Below, in pieces: positions 34,343-42,721 of a DNA stretch of 64,000 bases. A program made the translations under genes and the position numbers. The notes under the pieces are model-generated. The model made no database searches and was not told the DNA's origin. It saw only the letters and a program-made list of their open reading frames with translations. The stretch's first letter is position 1. Each line of letters starts with the position of its first letter. The DNA is from Flavihumibacter soli. Its GTDB lineage: Bacteria; Bacteroidota; Bacteroidia; Sphingobacteriales; Sphingobacteriaceae. Location of the stretch: contig NZ_JAAFZB010000095.1 of NCBI RefSeq assembly GCF_010692725.1, positions 722,831 to 786,830 on the forward strand, given 5' to 3'.

Positions 34343-36145
34343 CTAGAAATACACCTTACTCATTGCCTTTCCCTGCAACTGATAATTCTGCCAGGTCTTG
34401 TAATTCAACTTATTCTCGGCAAAGCCATCATAGTCATAGACCTTCATGGATTTCAATGCCAGGCTGGCGTTGTTGAATTCCGAAAAGCCTGCAAAAGTTG
34501 CGAGGTCCGGATATACTAGCCGGGAAGACACAGCAGTGGAGGGCGAATTTACTTCCATGGTCAGGTTGGCGTTCTCAAAAGAAGCCCTGTAAAAATCAAA
34601 CTGGCCGGTAAAGGTCGGCTGGAAGGTGGCGAGCGATCGCCCGTTGGCCTCAAAACTTACGTTAAGCGGACTTGTTGTTTCAGGTATCGATGATCCTATG
34701 TAGCCATCTGCATGGTAGATCCCGAACAGATCGTAGGTTAAAAGCGTGTAATACTGTTCAAACGGTTCATTTGGATGGAAGTAGACGCCCGAACCACCCG
34801 TAATTCGCTTTTGTCCAAGAAAGAAGTCTTCATAAAAGTTCTTATCCTTCTTCGCATATACATGTACATCCCCATCACCGGGAAGACTTATGTTTTTTGC
34901 TAAAGAAGGGGTGGTGCATAAGGCCGGATCAATATCGATGGTCGAGCCTACGGTGGGAATATTAAAAAAATGGTAGAAGGCCTTACCCTGGTTCTCCACC
35001 TGGAAAAAGAATTTGCTGCCCTCAGTAGACGCATAAGTGTTAAAGCCGGTTGTTGTGTGATCCTGTCCTGGCAGGACAGTCTTTCCCCACACATCGCTGC
35101 TGAGCACCATCAGATCGTAGGCCGGCACACTTAATAAATTCACCGGACGCGGTGCATTATGGTGTTTTGTCGGTAGTGACGTATGCGTCATCACCCATGT
35201 GCTTCCTTTTTTGACATTCATATAGGCATCAATGCGTGGCTTAACGCTGCTGTTCTGAGGTTTGGAAAGCATAAACACAGACACGCGGTCTTTCAAATAA
35301 GGCTCCTTCGAACCAAGCTTGATAGCTGGATCTCCATGCTGATACCTGGCACTACTAAGTATTTTACCTGCCTGATCGGCCAGCAAAAAAGTATATTCAT
35401 AATCCGGACCCAGGTTATAATTGGCTGGTTGGATCGTGATCAGTGTCGTGGAAAAGACCTGCACTTCATTATAAGTAAACTTCTGCAACTCCACTCGAAT
35501 GGAGCTGGTACCGCTTGTTACCACCACCAGGTTATAATGGTTAGCCGCCACAATAGTCAAATTCTTCGTGATCGGATCGTCGGTTGCTTTTGAATCAAAG
35601 GCCACCTGACCGGTTGTGCCAGCTTTTACATAAATAAAATAATAACCATCAATCAATCCCAGTTTATAGGTTTTGGCACCTGCCTGTGAGGGGGTAAAGG
35701 TGGGAACCGAATTATCTTTAACGGACTCCTTTTTAATGGTTATCAAGCCATCATTGGTACTTGCCGTTAGTGAGATAGCCTGTCCCTGATCAACCACCAA
35801 ACCTTTCAGTTCGGCTGAAAAGCGTATAAAGGTATCCGCCGTAGCAGTACTCTTGCTTCGCAGCTGTACATCATAAGTTCCCAGTTCCAGGGTCTTCTGG
35901 TAGGAGGCAAGCTTCGCCAGATCCAGGCTGTCTATGATTGTCGAAGTTCCTTTGATGTATTTAACTTCCGCCATGCCACCAAAAACATGCTTCCACTCCG
36001 TATTAGAAAAAGGAAGTTCGCTTATTCTGTTAATGCTCAGTGTAGGCAATTTCACACCAACGGGCAGAGTGGGTTCTTTCTTACAGGAGAATAAGAGTGA
36101 CACCACGATAAGGAAGACGATGTTAAGAGTAAATATTTTCTTCAT
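34343..36145 (-). CDS. tandem paralogous lipoprotein 3 of 3, unknown function
   Basis: The 600-residue protein has a lipobox LLFSC (Cys21) and the shared N-terminal block, where it is closest to paralogue 1 (KHVFGGMAEVKYIKGTS..., VVDQGQAISLTASTNDG). It has its own central region and the shared HPNEPFEQYYTLLTYDLFG segment. It is the first gene of the triplication in transcription order. Its 5' end is divergent from the BACON lipoprotein at 36449. No function is recognised. Confidence 0.75.
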   Translation of the reverse strand: MKKIFTLNIVFLIVVSLLFSCKKEPTLPVGVKLPTLSINRISELPFSNTEWKHVFGGMAEVKYIKGTSTIIDSLDLAKLASYQKTLELGTYDVQLRSKSTATADTFIRFSAELKGLVVDQGQAISLTASTNDGLITIKKESVKDNSVPTFTPSQAGAKTYKLGLIDGYYFIYVKAGTTGQVAFDSKATDDPITKNLTIVAANHYNLVVVTSGTSSIRVELQKFTYNEVQVFSTTLITIQPANYNLGPDYEYTFLLADQAGKILSSARYQHGDPAIKLGSKEPYLKDRVSVFMLSKPQNSSVKPRIDAYMNVKKGSTWVMTHTSLPTKHHNAPRPVNLLSVPAYDLMVLSSDVWGKTVLPGQDHTTTGFNTYASTEGSKFFFQVENQGKAFYHFFNIPTVGSTIDIDPALCTTPSLAKNISLPGDGDVHVYAKKDKNFYEDFFLGQKRITGGSGVYFHPNEPFEQYYTLLTYDLFGIYHADGYIGSSIPETTSPLNVSFEANGRSLATFQPTFTGQFDFYRASFENANLTMEVNSPSTAVSSRLVYPDLATFAGFSEFNNASLALKSMKVYDYDGFAENKLNYKTWQNYQLQGKAMSKVYF

Positions 36146-36448
36146 TCAGGAAAATTTGCTGCAAGGTAATCTTTTGCACAGGCCAGCAAAATTCCAGAAC
36201 TATAAAAGGGGTGAACGGTCGGGATTGGGGGGTGAACGGTTGAAGGTGGAAGGATGGAAGGTAGAAGGTGGAAGGATGGAAGGTGAAAGTAAGTTTCTGA
36301 TTTCTGAAAGCTAGTAAGATTGGAGGGGGAATGGTTGAAGGGGGAGGGATGGAAGGTAGAAACCAGCCTTCCTCATAGGGATATGAATGTGAACGAAATA
36401 TCAATTCATTATTAAATAAAGAAATACCTTTGGCGCTCCTAAAACTTT
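36146..36448. repeat. 303-bp divergent intergenic region with GGAAGGTGGAAGGATGG repeat
   Basis: A purine-rich tract at 36240-36288 is built of (T/G)GGAAGG(A/T)(T/A)GGAAGGT units, and a second purine-rich run follows near 36320-36360. The same type occurs near 10600 and 27990. The rest is promoter DNA for the divergent lipoprotein genes. Confidence 0.55.
36425..36432 (+). promoter_or_regulatory. Bacteroidota -7 element (TACCTTTG)
   Basis: TACCTTTG matches the TAnnTTTG -7 consensus of Bacteroidota sigma factors and lies 17 bp upstream of the ATG at 36449, which implies a very short leader. A clear -33 TTTG was not found. Confidence 0.4.
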
Positions 36449-38305
36449 ATGAAATACATTTCCCTCATCCTGCTGATCCTATCCGTTTCTTTCATTTCAT
36501 GCAAAAAAGACCCGAACACAAAAGAAGCAGAACGAGGAAGTCTGCAAGGTGTCATACGAAATGAATCCAATCAGCCGGTTCGAGGTGCTTTAGTAGAGAT
36601 CGGTACTCTTACATCCATCACAGATGCCGAGGGGAAATATAGTTTTGCAGAGCTGCCTGCGGTCGAACAAACCGTTTCTATATCCGCCAGATCATATATT
36701 TCCCAGGTCACGAAGATGAAAATCGTGCCTTCGGTGCAGAATACCCTGGATCTCAAATTAATAGCCGGTGAGCAGTACATTTATCTCTCTGATTCAATCA
36801 TAAGCATTCCGCCGGGCTCGGGTACTTTAAATGTCAACGTGCTGTCGAACGGCGGATGGGTGCTGGATTATTCGTCCTCCTGGTTGAGCAGCGACACCAG
36901 GGGCGGCACGGGCGACATGCTGGTCACGTTAAACTATAGCAAGAACGAGGTGGCAAATCGCATCGACACCGTACATTTTCGTTCCGGATCTGTCGTGAAG
37001 CAACTGCTTGTGGTCCAGGGATCGGTAACTAAAATAACATCGGTTGAAGGACGGATCGGTAATGGCGAACTGAAGATCGCGGATTCCGTCTATGTGCATT
37101 TCAACAAGCGCATAGTTTATGCGACAGTTGAAAGTAACTGGAACCTTTGCCTTTCGGAGATCAGGATGAGCTATGCAACTGACCGGCGCGGAATTAAATT
37201 CTCCTATCCATGTGCTGACCTGGGCGGGACATACCCCTTCACCATTACGCTGACAGATGAAGAAGGCAAAACCTACATCGAAAAAGTGTCTGTACCTTTT
37301 TATAGATCCAGATTAGCGGTGCAGGGCAACATTAAAGATTACTTATACATCAGGGATGAGAAGGAGGTTCTGATAGCGACCATATTACCAGCCACGCTAG
37401 TCAGGTATTCCATTGAGCAGGACTCCGTTCTACAGATCTACGATCTTTCTAAAAAGATCTCCCCGATGAAACTGTCGTACAACCCCTATAATTCAAGGGT
37501 CTATATCATGGGCGGCGATCCCGGTGACGACTGGGCCAATGCTCCGTTTAGCGTGCCGGATATATATACCTTGAATCCGGCAAGCGGGCAGATTGTCAAA
37601 GAAATAACCCTAAGGAGTGACCAGGACGATCATCCACAACACCCGGCTATTGTGCCCTACGATATCGCATTCACCAGGTCGGGCATGGGCATGGTTCTCT
37701 TAAGAGCTTCCGGAGCCAGCATCATGCGTTGGAAATTGGTAGATTCCAGGAACAACCATGAAGTCACCGAATATCCCGGGACGATCAGTGGTACGAATTA
37801 CTTTGACGGACTCTATATGAACCACGATCAAAGCAAGCTGATCATTACCCAGACCTACATCGGTTCCTGCGACTACGGAATATTTGACGGCCAAACTCAA
37901 AAAGTGTCACTGCTGCGGACCCCAACCTGTACCCGAAGCGGCTACATTGCGCCCAGCAGGAAGGATGGGAATATCTTTTTCGGGCACCTGATAGACCAGT
38001 TTATTATGAACCTAAACGGTAAGACAAGTCTGTTATCGTATCTAAACCCTGTCTACGATTCCAGTGTAGATTTCAGCTACCGGGCCAGCGATGAGAACAT
38101 CATATTTCATTCCGACGGAAAATTTCTGCAGCTCCTGGACTATAACAGGTCTGCTACCCTGATGTCCTGCAACGTAGTACCTCATTTGCTGGAATTCATG
38201 ACGACCGTCGACGCCAGGTCAGCCACCGCTTATAGAGTAAATAACAATCTGACCAGTGACTTTTATGTTTTCGACACGGAAAGTTTGTATAGATATGTGA
38301 AATAG
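36449..38305 (+). CDS. lipoprotein with carboxypeptidase-regulatory, BACON and propeller-like domains
   Basis: The 618-residue protein has a lipobox FISCKKD (Cys19) and then a carboxypeptidase-regulatory-like beta-sandwich (LQGVIRNESNQPVRGALVEIG...). A BACON-type domain follows at about 115-195 (PPGSGTLNVNVLSNGGWVLDYSSSWLSSD...). The C-terminal region of about 320 residues has repeated strand pairs (KMSYNPYNSRVYIMGGD, NHDQSKLIITQTYIGS) that resemble a beta-propeller. BACON domains usually bind carbohydrate or mucin-like ligands on the Bacteroidota surface. The ligand is unknown here. Confidence 0.78.
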   Translation: MKYISLILLILSVSFISCKKDPNTKEAERGSLQGVIRNESNQPVRGALVEIGTLTSITDAEGKYSFAELPAVEQTVSISARSYISQVTKMKIVPSVQNTLDLKLIAGEQYIYLSDSIISIPPGSGTLNVNVLSNGGWVLDYSSSWLSSDTRGGTGDMLVTLNYSKNEVANRIDTVHFRSGSVVKQLLVVQGSVTKITSVEGRIGNGELKIADSVYVHFNKRIVYATVESNWNLCLSEIRMSYATDRRGIKFSYPCADLGGTYPFTITLTDEEGKTYIEKVSVPFYRSRLAVQGNIKDYLYIRDEKEVLIATILPATLVRYSIEQDSVLQIYDLSKKISPMKLSYNPYNSRVYIMGGDPGDDWANAPFSVPDIYTLNPASGQIVKEITLRSDQDDHPQHPAIVPYDIAFTRSGMGMVLLRASGASIMRWKLVDSRNNHEVTEYPGTISGTNYFDGLYMNHDQSKLIITQTYIGSCDYGIFDGQTQKVSLLRTPTCTRSGYIAPSRKDGNIFFGHLIDQFIMNLNGKTSLLSYLNPVYDSSVDFSYRASDENIIFHSDGKFLQLLDYNRSATLMSCNVVPHLLEFMTTVDARSATAYRVNNNLTSDFYVFDTESLYRYVK

Positions 38306-38447
38306 CCGGGTTGTTCGCGAGTGGTCCCAATCCATTCATTTCACTCGGCTTACTGCAGGTCTTGCGAAATACGCGGGTAGTAGCCGAAAAGAAAACGCGA
38401 GTCCGGCAATTGACTTAGCTGCCGGATAAGCCGTACCTTTAATTTAA

Positions 38448-39242
38448 ATGATCCTTATTATCCTTCTTTCTTTGGCCTTGCTGACAGCGCTCACGTGGTT
38501 CTGGATCCGTCGATCTAAAAGGCCGGCTTTACCTGACCGTATACCCGCAGAGTATTCCCACCTGCTTCAAATGCATGTAAAGTATTACCGCAACTTAAGC
38601 CCGGCACAGCAGGAGGTTTTTACCCAACGTGTTGCGGCATTCCTGAAGCAGGTACATATTGAGGGGGTGGGCACAGAGATCGATCTGACCGACAAGATCC
38701 TGGTGGCGGCCAGTGCCATCATCCCGGTCTTTGGTTTCGGCGACTGGAAATACCCCAACCTGACAAACATCATCCTGTATCCCCATACCTTTAATGAGAA
38801 ATTCCAGTATGAGGGTGCGGGGCGCAGTACGATGGGGATGGTGGGAAGCGGTTACATGAACGGGCAGATGATCCTGAGCAAGCCGGCACTGCATGCCGCT
38901 TATGCCCTGGAGGATACAAAACACCACACCCCTATCCATGAATTTGTGCACCTGCTGGATAAAACCGACGGCGCCACCGATGGCATTCCCGAGTATCTGA
39001 TGGAAGAAAGTACAGTAGACCCCTGGTTAGATCTCATGCACCGGGAGATGATCAGGATCAGCCAGAGCGAATCGGACATTAACGCCTATGCCCTGACCGG
39101 CGATGCCGAATTCTTCGCTGTCGTGTCCGAATACTTTTTCCAGCAACCGCAATTGATGGCGGAGAATCACCCGGAGATCTACAAAATGCTGTGCCTGTTC
39201 TATAAGCAGGATTGGGTGAAGGAAAGGGAATTACCACACTAG
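38448..39242 (+). CDS. mtfA: MtfA-family zinc peptidase (M90)
   Basis: The 264-residue protein has an N-terminal helix (2-20) and the MtfA signature. The zinc motif HEFVH is at 164-168 (TPIHEFVHLLDKTDG), and the third ligand lies in the ALTGDAEFFAVVSEYFF segment. In enterobacteria MtfA is a peptidase that inactivates the repressor Mlc. In Bacteroidota the target is unknown. The N-terminal helix suggests membrane anchoring here. Two truncated copies of its 3' end lie at 40845-41138. A TTG/TACCTTTA promoter-like pair ends just before the start codon. Confidence 0.87.
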   Translation: MILIILLSLALLTALTWFWIRRSKRPALPDRIPAEYSHLLQMHVKYYRNLSPAQQEVFTQRVAAFLKQVHIEGVGTEIDLTDKILVAASAIIPVFGFGDWKYPNLTNIILYPHTFNEKFQYEGAGRSTMGMVGSGYMNGQMILSKPALHAAYALEDTKHHTPIHEFVHLLDKTDGATDGIPEYLMEESTVDPWLDLMHREMIRISQSESDINAYALTGDAEFFAVVSEYFFQQPQLMAENHPEIYKMLCLFYKQDWVKERELPH

Positions 39243-39302
39243 CATATTATCACATTCGCTCATTACCTTATTACCCCATTAGCATATTACCACATTAGCA
39301 TA
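39243..39302. repeat. ATTAGCATATTA tandem repeat
   Basis: The 60-bp gap between convergent genes is made of ATTAGCATATTACCACATTA units. This is a variant of the ATTAGCAAATT family and replaces any recognisable terminator. Confidence 0.6.
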
Positions 39303-40742
39303 TTAATTCTTCGGATATGCCTGCAAGATCCCCTTTTCCTTCATCAGCTTTTCAATTTCCGCCATTTCCATGGGAATAAAGTCACTGATAATTTCGGCAC
39401 CCTTCTCCGTGATCACAATCGCATCCTCCAGGCGGATGTAGATCCGCTCTTCCGGAACGGTCAGTGCCGGTTCAATGGTAAATACCATTCCCGCCCGCAG
39501 GGGACTTCCGTCATAGCCGCCCACATCGTGGGTTGACATGCCGATCCAGTGTCCAAGGTTAGATTTCGCATTGGCAGTGCTGCGATCGTAGCTCTCCACA
39601 AAGCGCTTGGCTGCATCCGCATAAATAGGTTTTGAAAATTTACTCGCCGCGAGGATCTCCTTCATGTCGGCGGCAGCCAGTTTCTTAATGGCCTGGGCAG
39701 TTTCGCCGGGTTTAATGTGTTTTAAGATGGCTTTATAACAGCCCAGGTAGAAACCATAGAGCTCCCGCTGCACGGCGCTGAACTTTCCGTTCACCGGCAT
39801 CATGCGGGTGAGGTCACTCATGTAATAGGCATAATCCGGCGAATAGTCCATCAGCAGGAAGTCGCCGTCTTTCATTAAACGTTTCCCGGCATTGTAATGC
39901 GGATAGTACGCATTTTCGGCACTGGCGATCAGCGAGTAGTACGCATCGCCCTGGGCGCCGTTACGGTAATAGATATATTTGGCTGCAGCGTCCAGTTCGT
40001 ACTCATACATGCCCGGCTCGACCGAACGCATCGCTTCCATAAGTGAGAGACCGGAAAGGCGGCTGGCCTTTTTTATCTGCTCAATTTCCAGCGGACTCTT
40101 AATCAGGCGCAGGGCATCCAGTGTGGGCGTCAGATCCTGGATGTCAAGCTTCGGAAAGCGCGACTTGAGTTTATTTACGAACGAACCTTCCCTTGATCCG
40201 CTGCCATCCCACGAATCGGATGCCGCATCAGCCAAAGCCCGCACTGCCAGGTCACGGCTCATGGCCATTCCCTCGGCCGGGGCAAAAGGTGTAAAGACGG
40301 TTTTAGTCGTCCTGCTCAGGCCTTCAGTCATGAGTTCCGCCCCATATACATTTTCAATGCCGCTCAATTTTTTGATCAGGTCGGCGTCTTCAGCAGCAAG
40401 CATTTTGCCTTCGCTGCGTTCGCGCCCTTCATGGCGGTGCGGCAGATACAGGCTGGCCGTCCGGCTGGCACCGTTCAATACCAGGTAAGCATGCGGTACC
40501 TCAATCCCTGACAGGTAATAGAATTCGTTATTCTGCCTGAACCGTACATAACCTGCCGGTGAGGGTGCGCCCTGCAATACAGCAATGGCATCCTTACCGA
40601 TCGCATCATAAACTTTGTTGCGCCGGGCGGCAAATTCTTCCGCCGGGAAATGCGTGGTAAACATGGGGATATCAACCTGTGCGAAGGTTTTCGTTGTCGA
40701 TAAACACAGGAAAAGTAAAACGGAGTAAGTAAGGATCTTCAT
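39303..40742 (-). CDS. exported M24 metallopeptidase (Xaa-Pro aminopeptidase-like)
   Basis: The start is set at MKILTYSVLLFLCLSTTKTFAQ (40742), a good signal peptide. An 18-codon upstream extension is rejected. The 479-residue protein has an aminopeptidase-P N-terminal domain (PAEEFAARRNKVYDAIG, FYYLSGIEVPHAYLVL) and the creatinase fold. Metal ligands are visible in LMDYSPDYAYYMSDLTRMMP, GHWIGMSTHDVGG, FTIEPALTV and IRLEDAIVI. It removes N-terminal residues before proline, probably in the periplasm. A second, longer paralogue is at 62219. Confidence 0.88.
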   Translation of the reverse strand: MKILTYSVLLFLCLSTTKTFAQVDIPMFTTHFPAEEFAARRNKVYDAIGKDAIAVLQGAPSPAGYVRFRQNNEFYYLSGIEVPHAYLVLNGASRTASLYLPHRHEGRERSEGKMLAAEDADLIKKLSGIENVYGAELMTEGLSRTTKTVFTPFAPAEGMAMSRDLAVRALADAASDSWDGSGSREGSFVNKLKSRFPKLDIQDLTPTLDALRLIKSPLEIEQIKKASRLSGLSLMEAMRSVEPGMYEYELDAAAKYIYYRNGAQGDAYYSLIASAENAYYPHYNAGKRLMKDGDFLLMDYSPDYAYYMSDLTRMMPVNGKFSAVQRELYGFYLGCYKAILKHIKPGETAQAIKKLAAADMKEILAASKFSKPIYADAAKRFVESYDRSTANAKSNLGHWIGMSTHDVGGYDGSPLRAGMVFTIEPALTVPEERIYIRLEDAIVITEKGAEIISDFIPMEMAEIEKLMKEKGILQAYPKN

Positions 40743-40844
40743 AAAGTGCTTAATTTCTGAATCTAAATATAGAAATATAAGCCCCATTTCAAACATACAC
40801 GAACATGCCCGGGAGAATCGGATATATATTCAATACGTTGCCCG

Positions 40845-40938
40845 GCGATGCCGAATACTTTTTCCAGCAGCCGCTAGTTATGGCAGGGAGTATCCGGAGA
40901 TCTTTAAGATGTTGAAGGCATTTATAGGCAGGGTTGAT
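40845..40938 (+). pseudogene. decayed mtfA 3'-end fragment 1
   Basis: The segment CCCGGCGATGCCGAATACTT onwards reproduces the mtfA region encoding GDAEFF...SEYFFQQP...PEIYKML. It has an internal deletion that fuses GATGCCGAA to TACTTTTTCC and several frame-breaking changes. It cannot be translated as a continuous mtfA piece. Confidence 0.75.
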
Positions 40939-40985
40939 CGGCTTCATTGTTCCTTGCTCCTTTATCTTTAATCTTTTTCTTCCCC

Positions 40986-41138
40986 TACGCCCTGACCGGC
41001 GATGCCGAATTCTTCGCCGTTGTGTCCGAGTACTTTTTCCAGCAGCCGGAATTAATGAAGGGGGAGCATCCGGAGATATTTAAGATGTTGGGCGGGTTTT
41101 ATAAGCAGGGACGAGTGAATAACGTAGACCTCCTGTAA
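40986..41138 (+). pseudogene. mtfA 3'-end fragment 2 (intact reading frame to stop)
   Basis: This fragment encodes YALTGDAEFFAVVSEYFF and continues to PEIFKMLGGFYKQGRVNNVDLL with a TAA stop at 41136-41138. It matches the last 51 codons of mtfA (39088-39242) with scattered substitutions. It has no zinc motif and no family start. A 63-codon open frame from 40947 is therefore treated as a remnant. It lies at the left edge of the defence island. Confidence 0.8.
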
Positions 41139-41233
41139 TCGTTCAATTACTCCATTAAGAAATTTAAGTTTAGTCTACATTTTATCCCGATTCGAGTAGT
41201 TGTATAATACTGCTAGGAAAGTTTTTTAGCTTG

Positions 41234-41249
41234 CGGTCTATTAAGACCG
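41234..41249. promoter_or_regulatory. candidate controller-protein operator (CGGTCT-ATTA-AGACCG)
   Basis: A perfect 6-bp inverted repeat with a 4-bp spacer lies 47 bp upstream of the XRE gene start. Its position relative to a small XRE protein coupled to a nuclease gene resembles the C-boxes of restriction-modification controller proteins. Binding is not shown. Confidence 0.45.
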
Positions 41250-41296
41250 TGGTTATGTTGAATAAAGACAGCACCTTCATCTTATAACCACTCTGC

Positions 41297-41560
41297 ATGG
41301 AATCATTAAAGGATGAAGAACTTCAAAAGATAAAGAAGCTTTTTGGAGAAAATCTTAAAAGGCTTCGGGAACAAGAAGAGCTTTCCTTATTACAAGCAGG
41401 TCATCACTCAAACTTTGACAATAGTAATATCTCCAAGTATGAGAACGGCAAAAGAGAACCCCGGCTCTCAACAATAATCGCCCTTGCAAAAATGCTGAAA
41501 ACCCACCCCAAAAACTTAATTGATTTTGGAATTGATTTTACTGAAGAGGGAGGAAACTAA
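41297..41560 (+). CDS. XRE-family regulator, controller (C) protein-like
   Basis: The 87-residue protein is a single Cro/CI-type helix-turn-helix domain (KKLFGENLKRLREQEELSL...NISKYENGKREPRLSTIIALAKML). Its stop overlaps the ATG of the nuclease gene by one base (TAATG), so translation is coupled. Small XRE proteins placed directly before a restriction nuclease are usually controller proteins that delay nuclease expression. A palindrome upstream could be its own operator. No methyltransferase gene is adjacent. Confidence 0.85.
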   Translation: MESLKDEELQKIKKLFGENLKRLREQEELSLLQAGHHSNFDNSNISKYENGKREPRLSTIIALAKMLKTHPKNLIDFGIDFTEEGGN

Positions 41561-42444
41561 TGCGGTTTTGGTGGGTAAATCAAGGACAAACTTATAAAGA
41601 GGAATACAATGGAGGCTTTTTGTGGGCTCCCATATCAAATTCTAAGTTCCAAACCCTTTTTCATTGGCAGAATATGGCCGAGGTGCAAAGCGGTGATATA
41701 ATTTTTTCCTATGTAAATGGATTTATAAAGAAAGCTGGTATTGCTTTAAATGAGCCATATACGTTTCAAAAGCCTGGAAACTTTAAGCTATGGGAAAACG
41801 AAGGTAGAAGAATTGACATTGAATATTACGGAACGCAAAACCCAATATCGATTAAGGAAATATATGATACAACTAGGGGCAAATGGCCTCAAAAATACGC
41901 TCCTCTCCACAGAAATACTGCTAAGGCGAATCAAGGCTATCTCTTTGAGGTTCCTGAAAAGCTAGGTGAACTCATTCTTAGCAAACTTGCAATCCCAGCT
42001 ATACAGAGCATCGGATTAAACAGTGGTCAATTAAATAGGGCTGCTAATAAAACTACTAAAGAAGCTATTATACAAGCGAGAGTTGGTCAAGGTAAATTTA
42101 GACGTGACTTGATAGCACAATGGAATAGTCAATGCGCAGTTACTAAATTCTCAATAGTGGGCTTGTTAATAGCATCCCACATTAAACCTTGGGCTATTAG
42201 CAGTAACGAGGATAGGTTAAATCCCGATAATGGACTTCTGTTGAGTCCAAATTTCAACGCTCTTTTTGACAAATTCCTAATCTCATTTTCCAAAACAGGA
42301 AACTTAATTAAGGGCAATCGAATCTCGTGGCAAGACCTGGCACTCTTAGATATCGGGAGTTCAAGCAAAATATTGAACTTGAATAGTGCGAACTATCAAT
42401 ACCTAGAACTACATCGCGAGCTGATGTCAAACAAAGATCTATAA
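41560..42444 (+). CDS. EVE/PUA-like domain fused to HNH endonuclease
   Basis: The 294-residue protein has an N-terminal domain (1-140; MRFWWVNQGQTYKEEYNGGF, VQSGDIIFSYVNGFIKKAGIA) that resembles EVE/PUA-like readers of modified bases. A C-terminal HNH_2-type nuclease domain follows (about 165-265; Cys192, SHIKPW with His207, NPDNGLLLSPNFNALFD with Asn224). EVE-HNH proteins are known modification-dependent restriction enzymes, and other HNH fusions read phosphorothioate through a sulfur-binding domain. Whether this one senses base modification, phosphorothioate or unmodified DNA cannot be read from the sequence. It is coupled to the XRE gene. Confidence 0.82.
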   Translation: MRFWWVNQGQTYKEEYNGGFLWAPISNSKFQTLFHWQNMAEVQSGDIIFSYVNGFIKKAGIALNEPYTFQKPGNFKLWENEGRRIDIEYYGTQNPISIKEIYDTTRGKWPQKYAPLHRNTAKANQGYLFEVPEKLGELILSKLAIPAIQSIGLNSGQLNRAANKTTKEAIIQARVGQGKFRRDLIAQWNSQCAVTKFSIVGLLIASHIKPWAISSNEDRLNPDNGLLLSPNFNALFDKFLISFSKTGNLIKGNRISWQDLALLDIGSSSKILNLNSANYQYLELHRELMSNKDL

Positions 42445-42721
42445 TCATTCGGTTTCTAGATCTTGTGTTATAAATTAACAGCGCTGACATTCTGACCATC
42501 CGTTCATATCCCTCACAGAGTATTTATTTACACGCCTCATTTCCAGCTCAAACTGCCTTAATATTAGGATGGATCCAGCAGATCTCTTTCAACCGGTCGA
42601 ATTACCGACATAAGTTACTAGTCACTTACAAGCAGCTAGGGAATCCAATTACGGGTGTACAATTATTTCCTATAATGATATTTACTTAAACTTTCCTATA
42701 TTCCGAAACTAAAACCTACCT
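42445..42721. promoter_or_regulatory. AT-rich gap before the GHKL-ATPase operon
   Basis: This 277-bp gap holds no gene and none of the repeat families that fill other gaps. The last 60 bp are very AT-rich (TATAATGATATTTACTTAAA) and probably contain the promoter of the three-gene operon that starts at 42722. Confidence 0.4.

Noticed and set aside
40947..41138. 63-codon gene next to the island
   Set aside because: It is the mtfA 3' end fused to a short unrelated start; it lacks the zinc motif and is treated as a remnant.
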